Assembly: GCA_011033025.1 (NCBI GenBank) | Contig: WFMF01000693.1 | Span: 1-64,000, forward strand | DNA from: Beroe forskalii | Taxonomy: Eukaryota; Ctenophora; Nuda; Beroida; Beroidae | Direction: 5' to 3' | Length of the DNA: 64,000 bases | Notes under the pieces: generated by a model | The model's input: only the letters and a program-made list of their open reading frames with translations | Databases searched by the model: none | Told to the model about the DNA's origin: nothing | Program-made: the position numbers and the translations under genes | Shown here: one piece after another, positions 50,387 to 63,160 of the stretch | Layout of the letters: every line of letters starts with the position of its first letter | How positions within the stretch are numbered: the first letter of the stretch is position 1

Positions 50387-52600
50387 TAACTCAGCAACTC
50401 AGCGTTACGAAATTAGCAACACTGGATCCAAATTCCTTCTGCAACCAAGGTCACGTCACTAGAGTCACTTACATAATTTAATGATTATCGTCATGGTCTC
50501 AGAAATTGGATGAGAAACTTAGGAGCTACGATATCACAGTTTATCATATTTTTGATTAAATTGTTACTAAGAAATTCATCATATTACGAAATAATACGAA
50601 AGTTTTATGGAGGTATATGAACTTAAAATGAGAAATCTCACTTTAAAATCACTTAGATCTCTTTTAAAATCATATGTTCTGCGTCAAATAGGTGAATAAG
50701 TAGAGTCTAATGAAGTAATAAGTATAAGATCAATGCGAAGAATACTACCTAACTAAATGAAATTTATGAGACACTTAATTACGAATTTTATCAAAAAACA
50801 CAAATTAAGTGGGTAAGAAATGATGAAAATGATGATGGAATCCAATGTCTTATCTATAGAGGTGTATGGGTATACTACAAACATAACAAAATACTGTATT
50901 CGATTTTCTAATTCAAGGATTGACATAAGAGGCAGAAGAGACTAAACTGTGAATCATCAGCAGTTGCCCAACAGTTGTAAGGTCTCCCTGCCATCTGCGA
51001 TGTAGGTGTACCATCAGCAGGTGACAAAGGGAAACGGAGGGGTTTCGGCCCACGTACCCCTCACAGCTTACAACTGCAAGGCTGGGCCACCCAGGACTCC
51101 GGATTCCTGAGCAACACAGTTTAGAGGGAAGGGGGAAGAAAAAGAAAGAGTTCAGTAGAGGTGGAAGATCAATGATTGCTAAAATCACACAGTTACTTTA
51201 GAAGTAATAAAATATCTATGTAGTATAAGGTAAGTATTCTTTTATTGGCAGCAATTTTACACTTTTAGTTTTACCTCTATTCTTCTAGCACAGTAAAATA
51301 GATCAGGGACAATGGTGAGGAAATGTCCAAGATATATATACATAGATACTGGCTAATCGCATCCTCCACGCATATGTAGAAAAGCACATCTGTTGGTATC
51401 AATGGAGGTTTTAAACTTTACAACACTACTTTATACAATCAAATTTGAGGATGTCGAAATGATGAATATGTAAACCACGTGACGGGTACAGCGAAGGGGG
51501 ATAGGGGGACCATGGCGCTGAAAAGTCTCGGGGGCTAGTCTGCATGCGGTTGCCATTCTCTTCAGATCTGACTTGGGCTTTGTGGGACACACATTAAGAA
51601 GACTGGCAGACACCATCACAAATAAGATAAGTTTTAATGTCTGTTGTGTGTTGGTTTCCACGCACATCACTCAACCATACCTAACTTAATGCAGACTAAC
51701 CCCCATAGCTCGGCATCCTCAAAATTTGATTGTGCATGTAGTGCTGTGGAGGTGGGACTGCAATTGATAAATAGATTAGTTGGTCGATCAACTGATTGAT
51801 TGACTAATAACACTATGGCAGCATGCAGGGTAATGTCTATTCGAGTCTACTTCAGTCAACTTGTTTACATGATCAGTTCCCTGTTTTTGTGGGCTGATTT
51901 TTGCTGACATACTTGATACCTGAGCCTTGTTTTTGGGCAGGGTTTGGACTCGATAGTATTTCCGAACGTTCTTTGACTTTTGATAGTGGCCAAAAGGGCA
52001 TGGTTGAATCACACATCTAAAAATCCTTTAAATTGATGTACAAAGGTACTGCTACGCAATTAGATGATGATCAGTTTAATAACGTACAGGTCTATAGTGT
52101 GTGGCAGACCTATACAATTTGACTCTACTTTCAATTATCTTGATATCAAATGCCTTGACTGAAATAGAAATGTGTGATTCTCCCCAAGTTCCGATCCACT
52201 ACTGAGGTAGGAATTCTAAATCATATAAACATAAACATAAATGTACTTATTATTTTAGTTTTAATAACTTCTATTTTAAGACAATATTATTGTAATGATT
52301 TGATATTATGATATGAGATTTTGCTGCATGCCATAGGTAAACAGTTATATTATGAGACATTAGAAAATTTTAAAGGTTAAATCCTAAAAGTCAAAGTGCA
52401 CAACCCTGCATAATGCACATTTGCAACCTAATTATCACCAACTCACCCACATGTTTGCTACTGTGTGTTGTCGGTATAATTGGAATATAAATGTAACAAA
52501 AATAAGCGGGAATGGAAATGGCAGTGAAAAATATGTACATATGCTGATATTTTCTTAATTTCATCAACTTTATATATACCTTGACTTAAAACACCATATA
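50387..52600. other. Inner end of left arm and start of loop
   Basis: AT-rich. Arm homology ends at ~51390. 51430-52012 contains minus-strand open stretches (one begins MIQPCPFGHYQKSKNVRKYY) of unknown nature, possibly transposon debris. No confident gene. Confidence 0.4.
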
Positions 52601-52760
52601 TACTGCCAAAATGTTTATTTCAGGTGTCTGCCGGATTACTTTGCGTCTCATCTGGGTCTCTGCTTTTGAGATGCTGAGAGTGGCGATCGTTCCAGCTAGC
52701 TCCCATTGCGCACGGATTGGTGCTCTGGTTCCCTTGTCCCCTGGAGCGCCTCCTTCCATC

Positions 52761-55700
52761 ATCATGACGAAAGGCAAACGACCAGCCCAGTCTGGAGATC
52801 TGAAAACCCCCTGCTGCAACCGCAGTCCCAAACAAGAGAGCTGCAAGGTCAGCTGGGAACTCACCTGCTTCTTCTCCAGTGAGTCGTAAAGACTCTCTCC
52901 CTCCCAGCAAGCCACCAACATCAAGCAGCTCAGTCGCTGAAGACCTTGATGAAACACTGCAGATAGATGTCCTAGAAACAAGCTCTAGCACACCAGCAAA
53001 CATCAGTCTGCTAGCACCCACTGCTGACAAACTGTCCCTGTGCTGTGTTTGACCGGAAAAGCACAGACATCACATGCCCAAGTGCAATGAGAAGCTGTAG
53101 CACACATAGAGTGTTGTAACCTGAGACTCACACGCAAGCTGTTGCCAAGAAGTAGGGCCTAAATGGGAATGCCCCTGGTGCTACCAGCCCTCAGTACCAA
53201 ATCCTGATGTCAAAAAATGGGAATGAGACTGTAGAGTCGTTGAAAGCATTCATGTCTGAGCATCCTCACTGACTTCAGAACTGTTCTGAGATGCTAAGGG
53301 ATGGTGCCTCAAGTGTAGAGTTCTTCAATCACCACATCAAACATTTGCTCATTGAGGAAACCAAATTTAAAGATCATAATGCAAACAATCTCTGATCTTG
53401 CCACGGATGTGAAGCTAATTAAGGATGACATCAGGAAATGTCACTAAGACTAGCCAAAGGGACATCTGAATTTGAGGATATGAAATCCCACATCTCCACT
53501 GGCATAGTTAAGGATCACACTGCTGGATTCAAGGCTATTCGAGATGAGATTCATCAGTTGAAGGACCAAATGAACTCCTTGATCAGTAAGCCAGCCCAGG
53601 AAATTTCTCCGGAGCTATAAACAAAATCTCAAGATTCCCAATGGAAGAGATTAGTAAAATTGGGGAGAATGTTGCTGCATTCTCCAACTAAGTGTCCGAC
53701 ATGCAGCAGTCAATGACAGCAAACACCACAAGAAGCGTCAGGCCACCATCTCCTGCTGCTATGCAACCCAACACTACATCACCACACATGAGAAAAAAGG
53801 AGGATCTATGTACACCGTTCACGATGTATAAAGACGATGCTGTCTCACTCGATCTCAAAGACAGACTCCTTGGCTTTGTCAATGGCAGAGAAAGTACATT
53901 CAAAACCATTGGATCAGAAAACTCCAGAGACGTCTTGTATTACGGAGGCTATAGCTACAGATATGCTGGAGGTAAACATGAGGCTCAGCCCATCCCTGAT
54001 GAAATCAAGAGCCTCATTGACTCTACGTCACCAAAACCGTTGGACGGTTGGTCAAGTAACCCCCCTCTGGTTTGGATGTGATCAGCCCATTTTGTCTCTT
54101 TTCAGGTTCCGTTGTCACATCCAAACCCGCGGGGGTTACTTGACAACTTCATCAATAACAACTGTGTTATCTTGACAGATGTATGTGGTTTGAGACCCAT
54201 GTTAACTGCCCAAAGGCAGTTTGGACTCATTACTTGCCCTCACGTAGTCTGAACCCACGTAACTAACCCACACACAAGCCGAGCCCACGTAACTTACCCT
54301 GACAAAGTCCAAAAACGTTATTCTAACTTGGAATTACTAGAATTGATATATTTTCTTAATTTCTAAATCGTCCACATAATTCGTGCTTAAATATAGCAAC
54401 CAGATCTAATTTCACGTACATAAGTCGTATTTGAACTTATTTCAACGTAACCAAGTCGAAAATCCCGTGTAAATATCAATTTCTTCAAATCCCCTAATTT
54501 CTACGAAACGTCCGTGTGTACTCACGTGCTGAAGTATAGCACATGCATCTTATTTCATGTGCATTAGTCGTATTTGAATTCATTTCAACGTAATCAAGTC
54601 GAAAATCCCGTGTAAATATCAATTTCTTTAAATCCCCCTAATTTCTACACAAAACGTCCGCGTGAACTCACGTGCTCCACTAGTTCATCGTATATTTCCC
54701 ATCCCTATTCACTGTGAGACATAGAAAAACCATTATCAGTAGACCATCGTATCACAGAATAGGATTACAATTACACAATTTTTCGTTATAAACGTAATTT
54801 CAATCAATTTGCAGTTCAATTTTTAGAAGCCTCTCACGACAACAATCTTCGACCGATCGCCCTGAAACTCGTTTTATAGCTAAATCTTAAGGTCTTAAAG
54901 CATCATATCAAAGTAAAACATAATCCGATGAAAAATCTTTGAGTCGGAGATGTCCAAAGTAGCGCAAAATAGCATTCTATCGCAAAATACGCTATTTTAG
55001 TGGTTTTACGCGATTTTTATGACGTCATCACAGCACCCAAATAGGCTCAAACCAACTTCCCATATAGCCTAAGCCACAATTCCGCCTTAGCACAACATAC
55101 TTTGACCGGTCTCATCTCAAGATAAGTCGCAGTTCTTGACATCTCACTCGTTTAAGTTTTGTCCAATAATTTGGAAATCGATTTTTAACCGTACCTTAGA
55201 AAATCGCGTATATCTCGATGAAAAATCGAGATAACCCAATAATCCATATGATTTTCTGAAAGCTCTTTAAATTTGCTAAAAAATTGTTCCGAAAAATCAG
55301 AGAGCTATCTCCTTTCCTTCTTTGTGAAAAATGCGCTCGAAAATGACCTATTTTCGCTAAAAAATGCAATAAAATTTCGCTAAGTTGATGACGTCATAGT
55401 GACGTGAAAATGACGTCACCAGAACTTCTCACATAGCCTAAGCCACACTCCCATCTTAGATCAACAAAACTTGACCTCGATCATGGCTCTACCATTTCCC
55501 GTTCTTGAGATCTCATCGTTTTAAATTGGGTCCCAAATTATCAGCTCTTATTATTATTATTAATCTTATTATATATTATATCACCCTGTGACACTGAATT
55601 CTCTAACTTATAGCCCTGGCCAGTTACGTTACTGTAGCGTGCGATCTAAGTATACGCGTATCAATAAGAACGGTTGTCCTAGACCTAAAATTTTACGACG

Positions 55701-56460
55701 AATCGTTCTAGATAGGTCTCGACTCTCTATTTCTTTTTCTTTTTTTTCTTACCGCGGGGGGTTACCGCCCTGGCCAGGGCGGGAATAAAGCCACATCTCC
55801 CTAACCCAGAAGCTGTCTTCAACTCATGTCTGATAAGCCGCTACTCGACAGGCTCAAACTGCATACCTCCTCATAGGGATGACGAAGCAGCTATTGATCC
55901 TGAATCAGACATAGTAACTGTTTCAATAGGAGCTGAAAGGACAATGACGTTCGCCAACAACGATGGAACCTCATCCGAGCAGAAGGTGCTTAAGGACAGA
56001 AGTGTTCTTGTTTCTTCGAGATTCGCACAGGACTTCTGGGTTCACAGCATTGAACCATGCGAATCATCAGAGATAAGGTACAGCTTCACATTCCGCCACA
56101 TAGCCCCACACTTCATAAACAGCACAGTTATCCTAGGTGACTCGAACACAGCTAACATCAAGTTCGGGAGTGGGGTTGTAAGCTCGGTGCTTGGATGCCA
56201 GGGAAACGGGTTAAGGTTGGTCACATTGATGCCATCCCTGAACCTGAGAAAATCGGACCCTACAGAATATAGTTATACACACCGGTATTAACAGTATTAA
56301 CTGTAGCCCGAGATTCAAAAAGTCCAACAGAGCCCTCATTGAGGGCATGGAGGAAAAAGTGAGGAAAATATGTGAAATGTACCCAAAGGCGAAGGTCTAC
56401 ATAAGTCTCCTCCTTCCAACACGGCTACCAGTAAAAGAAATAGTTCAGTAAAAGAAATAG
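52761..56460 (+). pseudogene. Decayed element ORF: zinc-finger/coiled-coil region, AlkB-like oxygenase, SGNH-like hydrolase
   Basis: In order: a Ser/Thr-rich start (MTKGKRPAQSGDLKTP at ~52764); a stretch with one frameshift (DSLPPSKPPTSSSSVAEDLD); a C-x-C/H zinc-finger-like remnant (CCV ... PEKHRHHMPKCNEKL) at ~53040; a coiled-coil-like piece at 53438-53620; then an AlkB-like domain split into 53692-54060 and ~55795-56130. The second piece has the Fe(II)/2-oxoglutarate signature: PHRDDE, FWVHSIEP, and Arg in RYSFTFRH. An SGNH-like start follows (VILGDSNTANIKFG, ~56125-56170), with KVYISLLLPTRLPV at ~56390-56440. Stops and frameshifts make it non-functional. It is probably a retroelement accessory ORF (inference). 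Confidence 0.65.
54048..55790. mobile_element. Insertion splitting the AlkB-like ORF
   Basis: After GGTTGGTCAAGTAACCCCCC the AlkB frame stops, and it resumes at ~55795. A 40-bp inverted repeat (GTCAAGTAACCCCC ... GGGGGTTACTTGAC) occupies 54048-54150. The rest is AT-rich with TGACGTCA motifs and ends in ACCGCGGGGGGTTACCGCCC, TGGCCAGGGCGG, resembling the GC hairpin end of the Helitron-like copies. Likely a related but distinct family. Confidence 0.6.
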
Positions 56461-57418
56461 TTTATTTTACATCAACAATCAAATAATATGTCCGATATGT
56501 TAGATTAGAAAATGTACATGGAGTACTCAGGTACTTGAGATTCTGTGTTTTTTCAATCAGGCACCTTAAAGTTAAACTTACAAATATTTTTTTCGGTGGG
56601 AGTCGTAACAATTGTTGTTACCTGCAAAGTATATCAGCCCTACAGCAGATGGTAAATAGTAAAGAATACAGCTTAAACATCAATTTCATTAGGTATTTTA
56701 ATCAACGTGATATTAACTTTCTACATAGAATTTCGCAGATCTATTTTTCTACCTCTCAATGGTTTCCAACCTGAAACTTTTCCTCAATTTGTGTGTAGGA
56801 CACTGCTTTGCCTTCATTCCCCAAGTTATCTTTAGTCTTCAACGTATCCAGGTTCCTAGATGTAAAATACATATAATCAGACCATCGTGTTTTTGAGTTT
56901 GCATGTACATAATTTACAAATGACTCGTCGTTCTCAAGTTTGATTGACACTTGATGTAAATTACTCAATCTAAATAAGATTTATTTGGATAAATCGGTGC
57001 TTGTCCATAATTCGCATCAAACTAATCACTACGACGGTTTCATTAAAATCAGAAGTAGTAAGAATGTTAAGGTAATGAAAGGTGAACAGTTGAATACTAA
57101 ACTTGACTTTAACTCTGGCTTTTATCGTCGACTACAGCCCCATTGCTTTGAATCTTGCCTGTTTTTGAGGTCTTCTAAACCTATCTTATACGTTCTACAA
57201 ATTATTAGCTGCCAAAGTACTTTTCTTCTACTTGAGACTACTGGTCTTAAATAGATAATTTCATTCCTATCCTCCTCATTGGGCTGTAACCGGTCAAGAA
57301 TAGTTTGACGAAAATATGGACATCTGTCCCCAGTTCTCGGTATAACATTCTTGTCTTTTTCTCCCCGACCACTTGCAACTACTGTGGATCAGCTGATTGA
57401 AACAAGTACTCTTATTTA
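56461..57418. other. Loop sequence between the AlkB relic and V1
   Basis: AT-rich. Open frames at 56756-56968 (minus) and 56985-57254 (plus) lack recognisable domains and splice context. Confidence 0.4.
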
Positions 57419-57530
57419 GTTATTATTTGGTCGTTTTCTGGTCGTTTTCTGGTCGTTTTCTGGTCGTTTTCTGGTCGTTTTCTGGTCGTTCTCTGGTCGT
57501 TTTTCTGTCGTTTTTTGGTCGTTTATCTGT
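57419..57530. repeat. TGGTCGTTTTC 11-bp tandem repeat upstream of V1
   Basis: About ten copies of TGGTCGTTTTC, T/C-rich on the gene strand, ending 25 bp before the V1 acceptor. Confidence 0.9.
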
Positions 57531-57554
57531 CGTAATAAATGTAAACCCCCGCAG

Positions 57555-57667
57555 ATTTGTTCTTCTTCATGTCGATGGCGGCAGTATTGAGAGGTTATAT
57601 TAACGTCTTCCTGGGGAGAACCATGCTTTCAATACCTCAAGTTCTACACAGCTTCTCCAGGATCGAG
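57555..57667 (+). CDS. Variant exon V1 (palindrome loop, single copy)
   Basis: 113 nt, acceptor CCCCCGCAG, donor GTACGG, phase 1 to 0, ending FLGRTMLSIPQVLHSFSRIE. It lies ~0.7 kb inside the palindrome breakpoint, so it has no left-arm partner. Confidence 0.72.
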
Positions 57668-59147
57668 GTACGGAGAATAATGCCGTGTACAGCCTGATTA
57701 TGACGTCACTACTCCAAAATGCCTACTGTTTGTGAATGGAATTTAGTCTGTGAAATGTGAATTGCGTGGCCTGATCAAATACTCTATTCAGATTGATTCT
57801 GTTGCAATGATTCAAGGTGACTATTTTCACAATCATAAGTTTCTTGTAGATGTGAAGGTAAGGTAAGTTTCTTCAATTCCAAGTCTAGGTACTCTAGTTC
57901 CAAGTCTAGTTACAGCATTGGGATGAATATAAGCATATATTGTACGATGCAATGTCGAGTTCAATATGGATCGAAATGATGGCCTACAATTATATTATAG
58001 GGTGAGCAGAATAAAGGTATGCTTAAGCATTAAGCATGCAATAGGTATGCATGTGAAAACTGAAGAACTGAGGGAACCTTATAATATAATTGTTTGGTAA
58101 CTTTGTTTGGTAACATGTGTTGATGATTGATCGTCTCCTGCCAGTAATCTTGTGAGTCCAATTCTTCTAAACATGGGTCGCTTGCTCTTGGGACGGCCTG
58201 CCTATGAATTCTTCAGCTTTGATTCCGGAGTGAACCGGATGCCGTATTGCAATAACCTTCATATCCTAGTTACATAAAACTTTTATATAGTTCAATCAAC
58301 TTTCATACAAAATTTAGAAAAAACGAACTTTCACTGCTGACCCCACTCACCTCCAGTAAGACAAGCAGATGTACTTTTCTACATTATGCATGGAGGATGC
58401 GATTAGCCTATATCTATGTATATATCTGGAAATTTCCCCCTTCTATTTATTTTGCTGTAGATATTTTCTTACTTCTAAAGTAACTGTGCGATTTCCATCA
58501 TCATTTCCATCATTTTTACCCACTTAATTTGTGTTATTTTGATAAAGATCGTAATAAAGTGTCTCATAAATTTCATATAGTTAGGTAGTTTTCTTCGCAA
58601 TGATCTTATACTTATTACTTTTTTAGACTCTACTCATTAAGATTTAAGTGATTTTAAAATGAGATTTCTCATTTTTAGTTCATGTACCTTCATAAAACTT
58701 TCGCATTATTTCTTGATATGATGAATTTCCTGGTAACAATTAAATCAAAAATATGATGAACTGTGATATCGTTGCTCCTTAGTTTCTCATCCAATTTCTG
58801 TGATGATGACGATAATCACTAAATTATGTAAGTGACTCTAGTGACGTGACCTTGCTTGCAAGAGCAGCGGATCCAGCGTTTCTTATTTCATAACGCTGAA
58901 GCCATGGTGTTTGATGTTTGGTCCCCATATACACTTCAAATAGCTACCATTATTTAACTTTTCACGTTGCCAAATTTGCTGATGACTTCGCTTCACTCTG
59001 ACACCAATTCACGCTGACACCACTTTATCATGAAAAGTTAACACCAACCCCCCTTGAGTCTTGACACCATTCACTTTGACACCATTTCCTCTTGACACCA
59101 GACTTCATGAAGGTATGAAGTCTTCTCAGATTGAACCCTCTCCCCAG
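57668..59147. other. Spacer between V1 and V2; right-arm start at ~58370
   Basis: Non-coding. The inverted homology with the left arm begins at ~58370 (TACTTTTCTACATTATGCAT ... versus 51395-51375). 58990-59115 holds the TTGACACCA-type repeats that precede the V2 acceptor. Confidence 0.5.
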
Positions 59148-59260
59148 ATATGTTTTTCTTCATATCTCTGGCGGATGGTATACGGCTGTATCTCTGTGTG
59201 TATATCGGCTACATGGTGACATCACTTCCGCAAGCAATACATGGCATCCATAGGATGGAG
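59148..59260 (+). CDS. Variant exon V2, right arm (intact)
   Basis: 113 nt, acceptor TCTCCCCAG, donor GTACAA, phase 1 to 0, ending YIGYMVTSLPQAIHGIHRME. The most diverged variant, but it keeps P-Q-x-x-H-x-x-x-R-x-E. Confidence 0.72.
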
Positions 59261-60477
59261 GTACAATATTAGTGTGGGCGCATAGGACGGAGTTGCGAAA
59301 ATTAAACTGCCTACGAAATTGGGATGAAATGAGCTTTTGATAAACATTTTGGCAATTCACTTAAGGTCATCTAAATGCACGATATTATCAATTTCATGAA
59401 AATCAGACCACGGGAAGTGCACCAAGCTGGCGTTTAAACTTTTTTAAAATCGTTTAAAATCCTATGCGTCTCTACTATATACGTCCTGTTGCAACTGTAA
59501 AGTGTGTCACAGTGAACTCCTAACCTTATGCCAGTGAACGTGGATGTTATAAGTTTATGAAGGTGCATGCCGTATTTGTTTGGTCACTAAAATCTAATTC
59601 TATGGCACAAAATCATACTTCATAGAATGACATCTTTGGCGTGTGTGCAGTACAGCACTTTTCGACTTTTTATCGCATGGACAGTGGACACTGGAAGTAT
59701 CGATAACCATACAGGCGGCGATTGTTGAGATTGGTGAGATCCGTTGCGATTCTAAAATTCGTATCGCTCATTTTAATGCGAGAGAGCTAGAACGACCTTG
59801 AAATACATAAAATATAGCAGTCAGTGTCTTCTTGAATAATGGCAAGACCGAATGACCATTTAAGCAAATTCAATCGGATAACTACATGTTTTGGGGCCAT
59901 TAATGAGTCTACACACTTACATGCTCTTACATGATTGTTAAAATATGTTCTTTTAAAGACTTTATAAGTTTATACAAACGATAAGACGAGACATCTGTCA
60001 TGGTTTTGACATGCCATTTAGGCTTTTATTATAATCATAATCACGTTTAATTTTATCCTAAATTTACAAAAAGTTAAAAGTACAAATTCATGCATGAGTT
60101 ACTGTAATGTCGTGATGACGTATAGCAATGCTGCATGGAAAGTGGATTGTGGGTGGCAACAGTGACGACTCGTCCCAAATTACTTGAGTAATACTTAGTA
60201 GTTGTATCATTATTGGCTCGAAGCACGTGGCCAGATTAGCTTATCGGTCAATACTTCATTATTCATCAAAAGATGTTAAATTCCTGCAATATTTTTGTGA
60301 AACGAAGTTTAGGAATTTCGCGGGAAAAAATCCACTTTTTTGTCGCACCCCATGATGATAAAACCATCATGTGACGCCATCATCATACTTTAACATGAGT
60401 AATGTTGAAAACAATACCCATATTTTATAACCCCCAAAATTGTGATCCCCAGAATTATTGTCCCACATTTTATTGGG
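59261..60477. other. Spacer between V2 and V3
   Basis: Non-coding; mirror of ~48540-49899. Confidence 0.5.
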
Positions 60478-60540
60478 CCTGCTCTTTGGGCCTGCCCTTT
60501 GGGCCTGCTCTTTGGGCCTGCTCTTTGGGCCTGCTCTTTG
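60478..60540 (+). repeat. GGGCCTGCTCTTT 13-bp tandem repeat upstream of V3
   Basis: Five copies, ending 19 bp before the V3 acceptor. The left arm has only about two copies (48490-48520), so the array length differs between arms. Confidence 0.85.
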
Positions 60541-60558
60541 ATATCAATCAATTCTCAG

Positions 60559-60671
60559 AGATCTTCTTCATCATGGCTGTCTTGCACGTTTTGATGCTGT
60601 ATCTGAATGCTTTCCTGGGGTACGCTATCATGGCCATCCCCCAAGTCGTACATAGCTTGCTACGAATTGAG
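60559..60671 (+). CDS. Variant exon V3, right arm
   Basis: 113 nt, acceptor AATTCTCAG, donor GTAGTG, phase 1 to 0, ending FLGYAIMAIPQVVHSLLRIE. Confidence 0.75.
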
Positions 60672-61160
60672 GTAGTGTCCTAAATTAATCTGCATGTAAA
60701 CTCAAATTTATCTGACGTTTTATCATATCGACTGATGTTATCATATCGACTGATTTTTGTGTTATTAAGCGATGGTTGATTGGATATGTCTTACTTGGTT
60801 TGTTTCCTTGATTGTCTACAGATTTATTGATTACACATTATTTGACTGGAGATTTGGTTATACAAATTTTCGATGATATCATGACGGAAGAACTTAGATT
60901 CGAGCTTTCAACTTCTTTCATATTATGTAGATCTTTCTAATGCTAGTTCCGGTCTATTTTCCATCTTAATTTGTTGATCATTCTATTGAGCTCCTTTCTG
61001 GCCGGAAATGACGTCTATATATAAAATTCGGCTGATGTCGTCGAAGTATCAATTTGTCGCACACTTTAACCCCCTATTTTGGTTACACAGTACTTTGATG
61101 CTCCTTATCTTTTGATCCTCGCGCGATAAGATGGCAGTCGAGACTTGCAATTATGACGTC
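60672..61160. other. Spacer between V3 and the V4 repeat
   Basis: Non-coding and AT-rich; mirror of ~47970-48359. Confidence 0.5.
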
Positions 61161-61164
61161 ATTT

Positions 61165-61600
61165 TCATAGTTTGAAGTGGCCCTCCCATTTTGAAGCAGC
61201 CCCTCCCATTTCCCGGTGTCCCCTCCCATTTTGAAGCAGCCCCTCCCATTTCCCGGTGACTCCCCCCATTTTGAAGCAGCCCTTCCCATTTTGAAGCAGC
61301 CCCTCCCATTTCCCGGTGTCCCCTCCCATTTTGAAGCAGCCCCTCCCATTTCCCGGTGACTCCTCCCATTTTGGAGCAGCCCCCTCCCATATTTTCTGGT
61401 GTCCCCTCCCATTTTGGAGTGACCCCTTCCATTTTGAAGTGGCCCCTCCCATATTTCCCGGTGACTCCCCCCATTTTGAAGCAGCCCCTCCCATTTCCCG
61501 GTGACTCCTCCCATTTTTAAGTGGCCCCTTCCATTTTGAAATGGCCCCCTTTTTCGGTATCTCTTCCCATTTTGAATTGCCCCCTCCCATTTTTTCCGGT
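61165..61600 (+). repeat. Pyrimidine-rich minisatellite upstream of V4
   Basis: About 20 units mixing CCCCTCCCATTTTGAAGCAG and CCCCTCCCATTTCCCGGTGA, ending at CCGGTGACTCCCCGCAG. It is related to the left-arm array but with a different unit composition, so the arrays evolved independently after the inversion. Minus-strand frames of 107-201 codons are artefacts. Confidence 0.9.
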
Positions 61601-61612
61601 GACTCCCCGCAG

Positions 61613-61725
61613 ATTGGTTCTTCCTGTTCTGTATGCTGGGGATGATTCGGGTCCTTATCGTGGCCTTCCTGGGTAACACCTTCACCACCGTGCCTCAAGT
61701 GATACACAGTGTCGGACGGATTGAG
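61613..61725 (+). CDS. Variant exon V4, right arm
   Basis: 113 nt, acceptor CCCCGCAG, donor GTACGG, phase 1 to 0, ending FLGNTFTTVPQVIHSVGRIE. The start encodes WFFLFCMLGMIRVLIVA, a clear transmembrane segment. Confidence 0.76.
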
Positions 61726-62765
61726 GTACGGACCTTGCTGTGATCGGGGAATAGGCGGTTAAGTTGACGTGATTATCAATAATTGTGCAAAGCGAGTGTC
61801 GCTTAACCGCCTATTTCTCTTGAGAGAAGGTTAATTGCTGGGGCTGCCCGGCTGCGTACGAGAAAAAGGCGGTTTCATGATACAATTTCAAATTCTCATA
61901 GTTCTAGATAGTTCTTAATATAATAGTTCCAAATAGTGGCTGACTGTCGTAATTAAAGCGTTATCATCAACCGCCTATTTATCGTACACAGCAAACTTTC
62001 CTCCAATCTATCAGCTTACGATTCATCATAATCTTCTCGTATAAATCGAGTTCAATACAAAGCCTGTGATTATATTCCCTCGATGATGATTTTAAATCTG
62101 AACAGCAATTTCGCCCGCCGACGCATTTCTTATCGTGATTCATTTTTGCTTAATGCAGGCGCTTAATTTCCCTCCCTCGGGGCCTGATATTTAACCACGA
62201 TTTTCAAGCACTAAAGTTATAAGCATATTTTGTTTGATTTTTCTCCTGTGATGTGAATAAGTAAGTCAGTTGTTTCGCACATGTGTCGTATAGTCATTAG
62301 ACGTTGTTTTTGTCCTGCCTTCTTCTACCATCAACCAATTAAACACTAGGTGCAGTTGTGTACTGTGAATATTATACATCGAGTTCGGATCACATACTAC
62401 TGGTATTGCATAGTTGTCCGAAGTGAACTTTAATTCGAAATCAAAGCTAAATATATTTCGTGACTCAGTTTTATAAGCATTGCCGCCCTGATCTCAAGAA
62501 TGAACAACGATAGGCACGGTAGACGGTGGTGTAGTCATCAATGGAATGGTGAAGGCATCAATTTGAACACTTCAGTCATCATAAATCAACCATGAATCGA
62601 AGCTAGGCTTATCAGTGTTCGGGATTTTCAAGTCGACTGTCGTCAGGATACTACATTTATGGTGACAAAAATGTATTGCAAGATTTTAATGAGATTCACA
62701 AAATATCCACAAAAAACAACGCCACAATCTACACACTACATGCCCTCTCCCATTGTCTAAGCCCC
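61726..62765. other. Spacer between V4 and the V5 repeat
   Basis: Non-coding; mirror of ~46150-47219. Confidence 0.5.
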
Positions 62766-62784
62766 TCTTCATTCTTCTCCATCT

Positions 62785-63160
62785 TCCACACCCCTCCCTT
62801 CCTCCTCACCCTCCCTTCCTCCTCACCCTCCCTCCCTCCTCACCCCTCCCTCCCTCCTCACCCTTCCTCCTCACCCTCCCTCCCTCCTCACCCTCCCTTC
62901 CTCCTCACCCTCCCTCCCTCCTCATCCCCTCCCTTACTCCTCACCCTCCCTTCCTCCTCACCCTCCCTTCCTCCTCACCCTCCCTTCCTCATCACTCCTC
63001 CCTTCCTCCCACCCCTCCCTTCTTCCTCACCCCTCCCTCCTCACCCTCCCTCCTCCTCACCCCCTTCCCCTCACCTCCCTTCCCCACCCTTCCTCCTCAC
63101 CCCTCCCTTCCTCCTCACCCTCCCTCCCTCCTTTCCTCAGTTCCTCCTCACCCTCCCTTC
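62785..63160 (+). repeat. (CCTCCTCACCCTCCCTT)n polypyrimidine tract upstream of V5
   Basis: About 25 units ending in TTCCTCAG at the V5 acceptor. Shorter and reordered relative to the left arm. The 172-232 codon frames through it are artefacts apart from the V5 residues at their ends. Confidence 0.95.

Larger units (their letters stand above)
39325..51390. repeat. Left arm of a giant inverted repeat (palindrome)
   Basis: The reverse complement of this arm is found at ~58370-64000. Matches run colinearly: the left edge 39325 (AGTTATTTCGTCCGCGTTCA) pairs with the last bases of the window, and 51330-51390 (TATACATAGATACTGGCTAA-like) pairs with ~58390-58440. Arms differ by SNPs, indels, a ~5.4-kb insertion at ~39830-45240, a ~340-bp insertion at ~50850-51180 and a small palindrome at 50246-50386. 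The arm may extend left of 39325; the right arm is cut by the window end. Confidence 0.88.

Noticed and set aside
52620-53030. 136-codon minus-strand frame
   Set aside because: Shadow of the plus-strand element ORF; no domain and no splice context.
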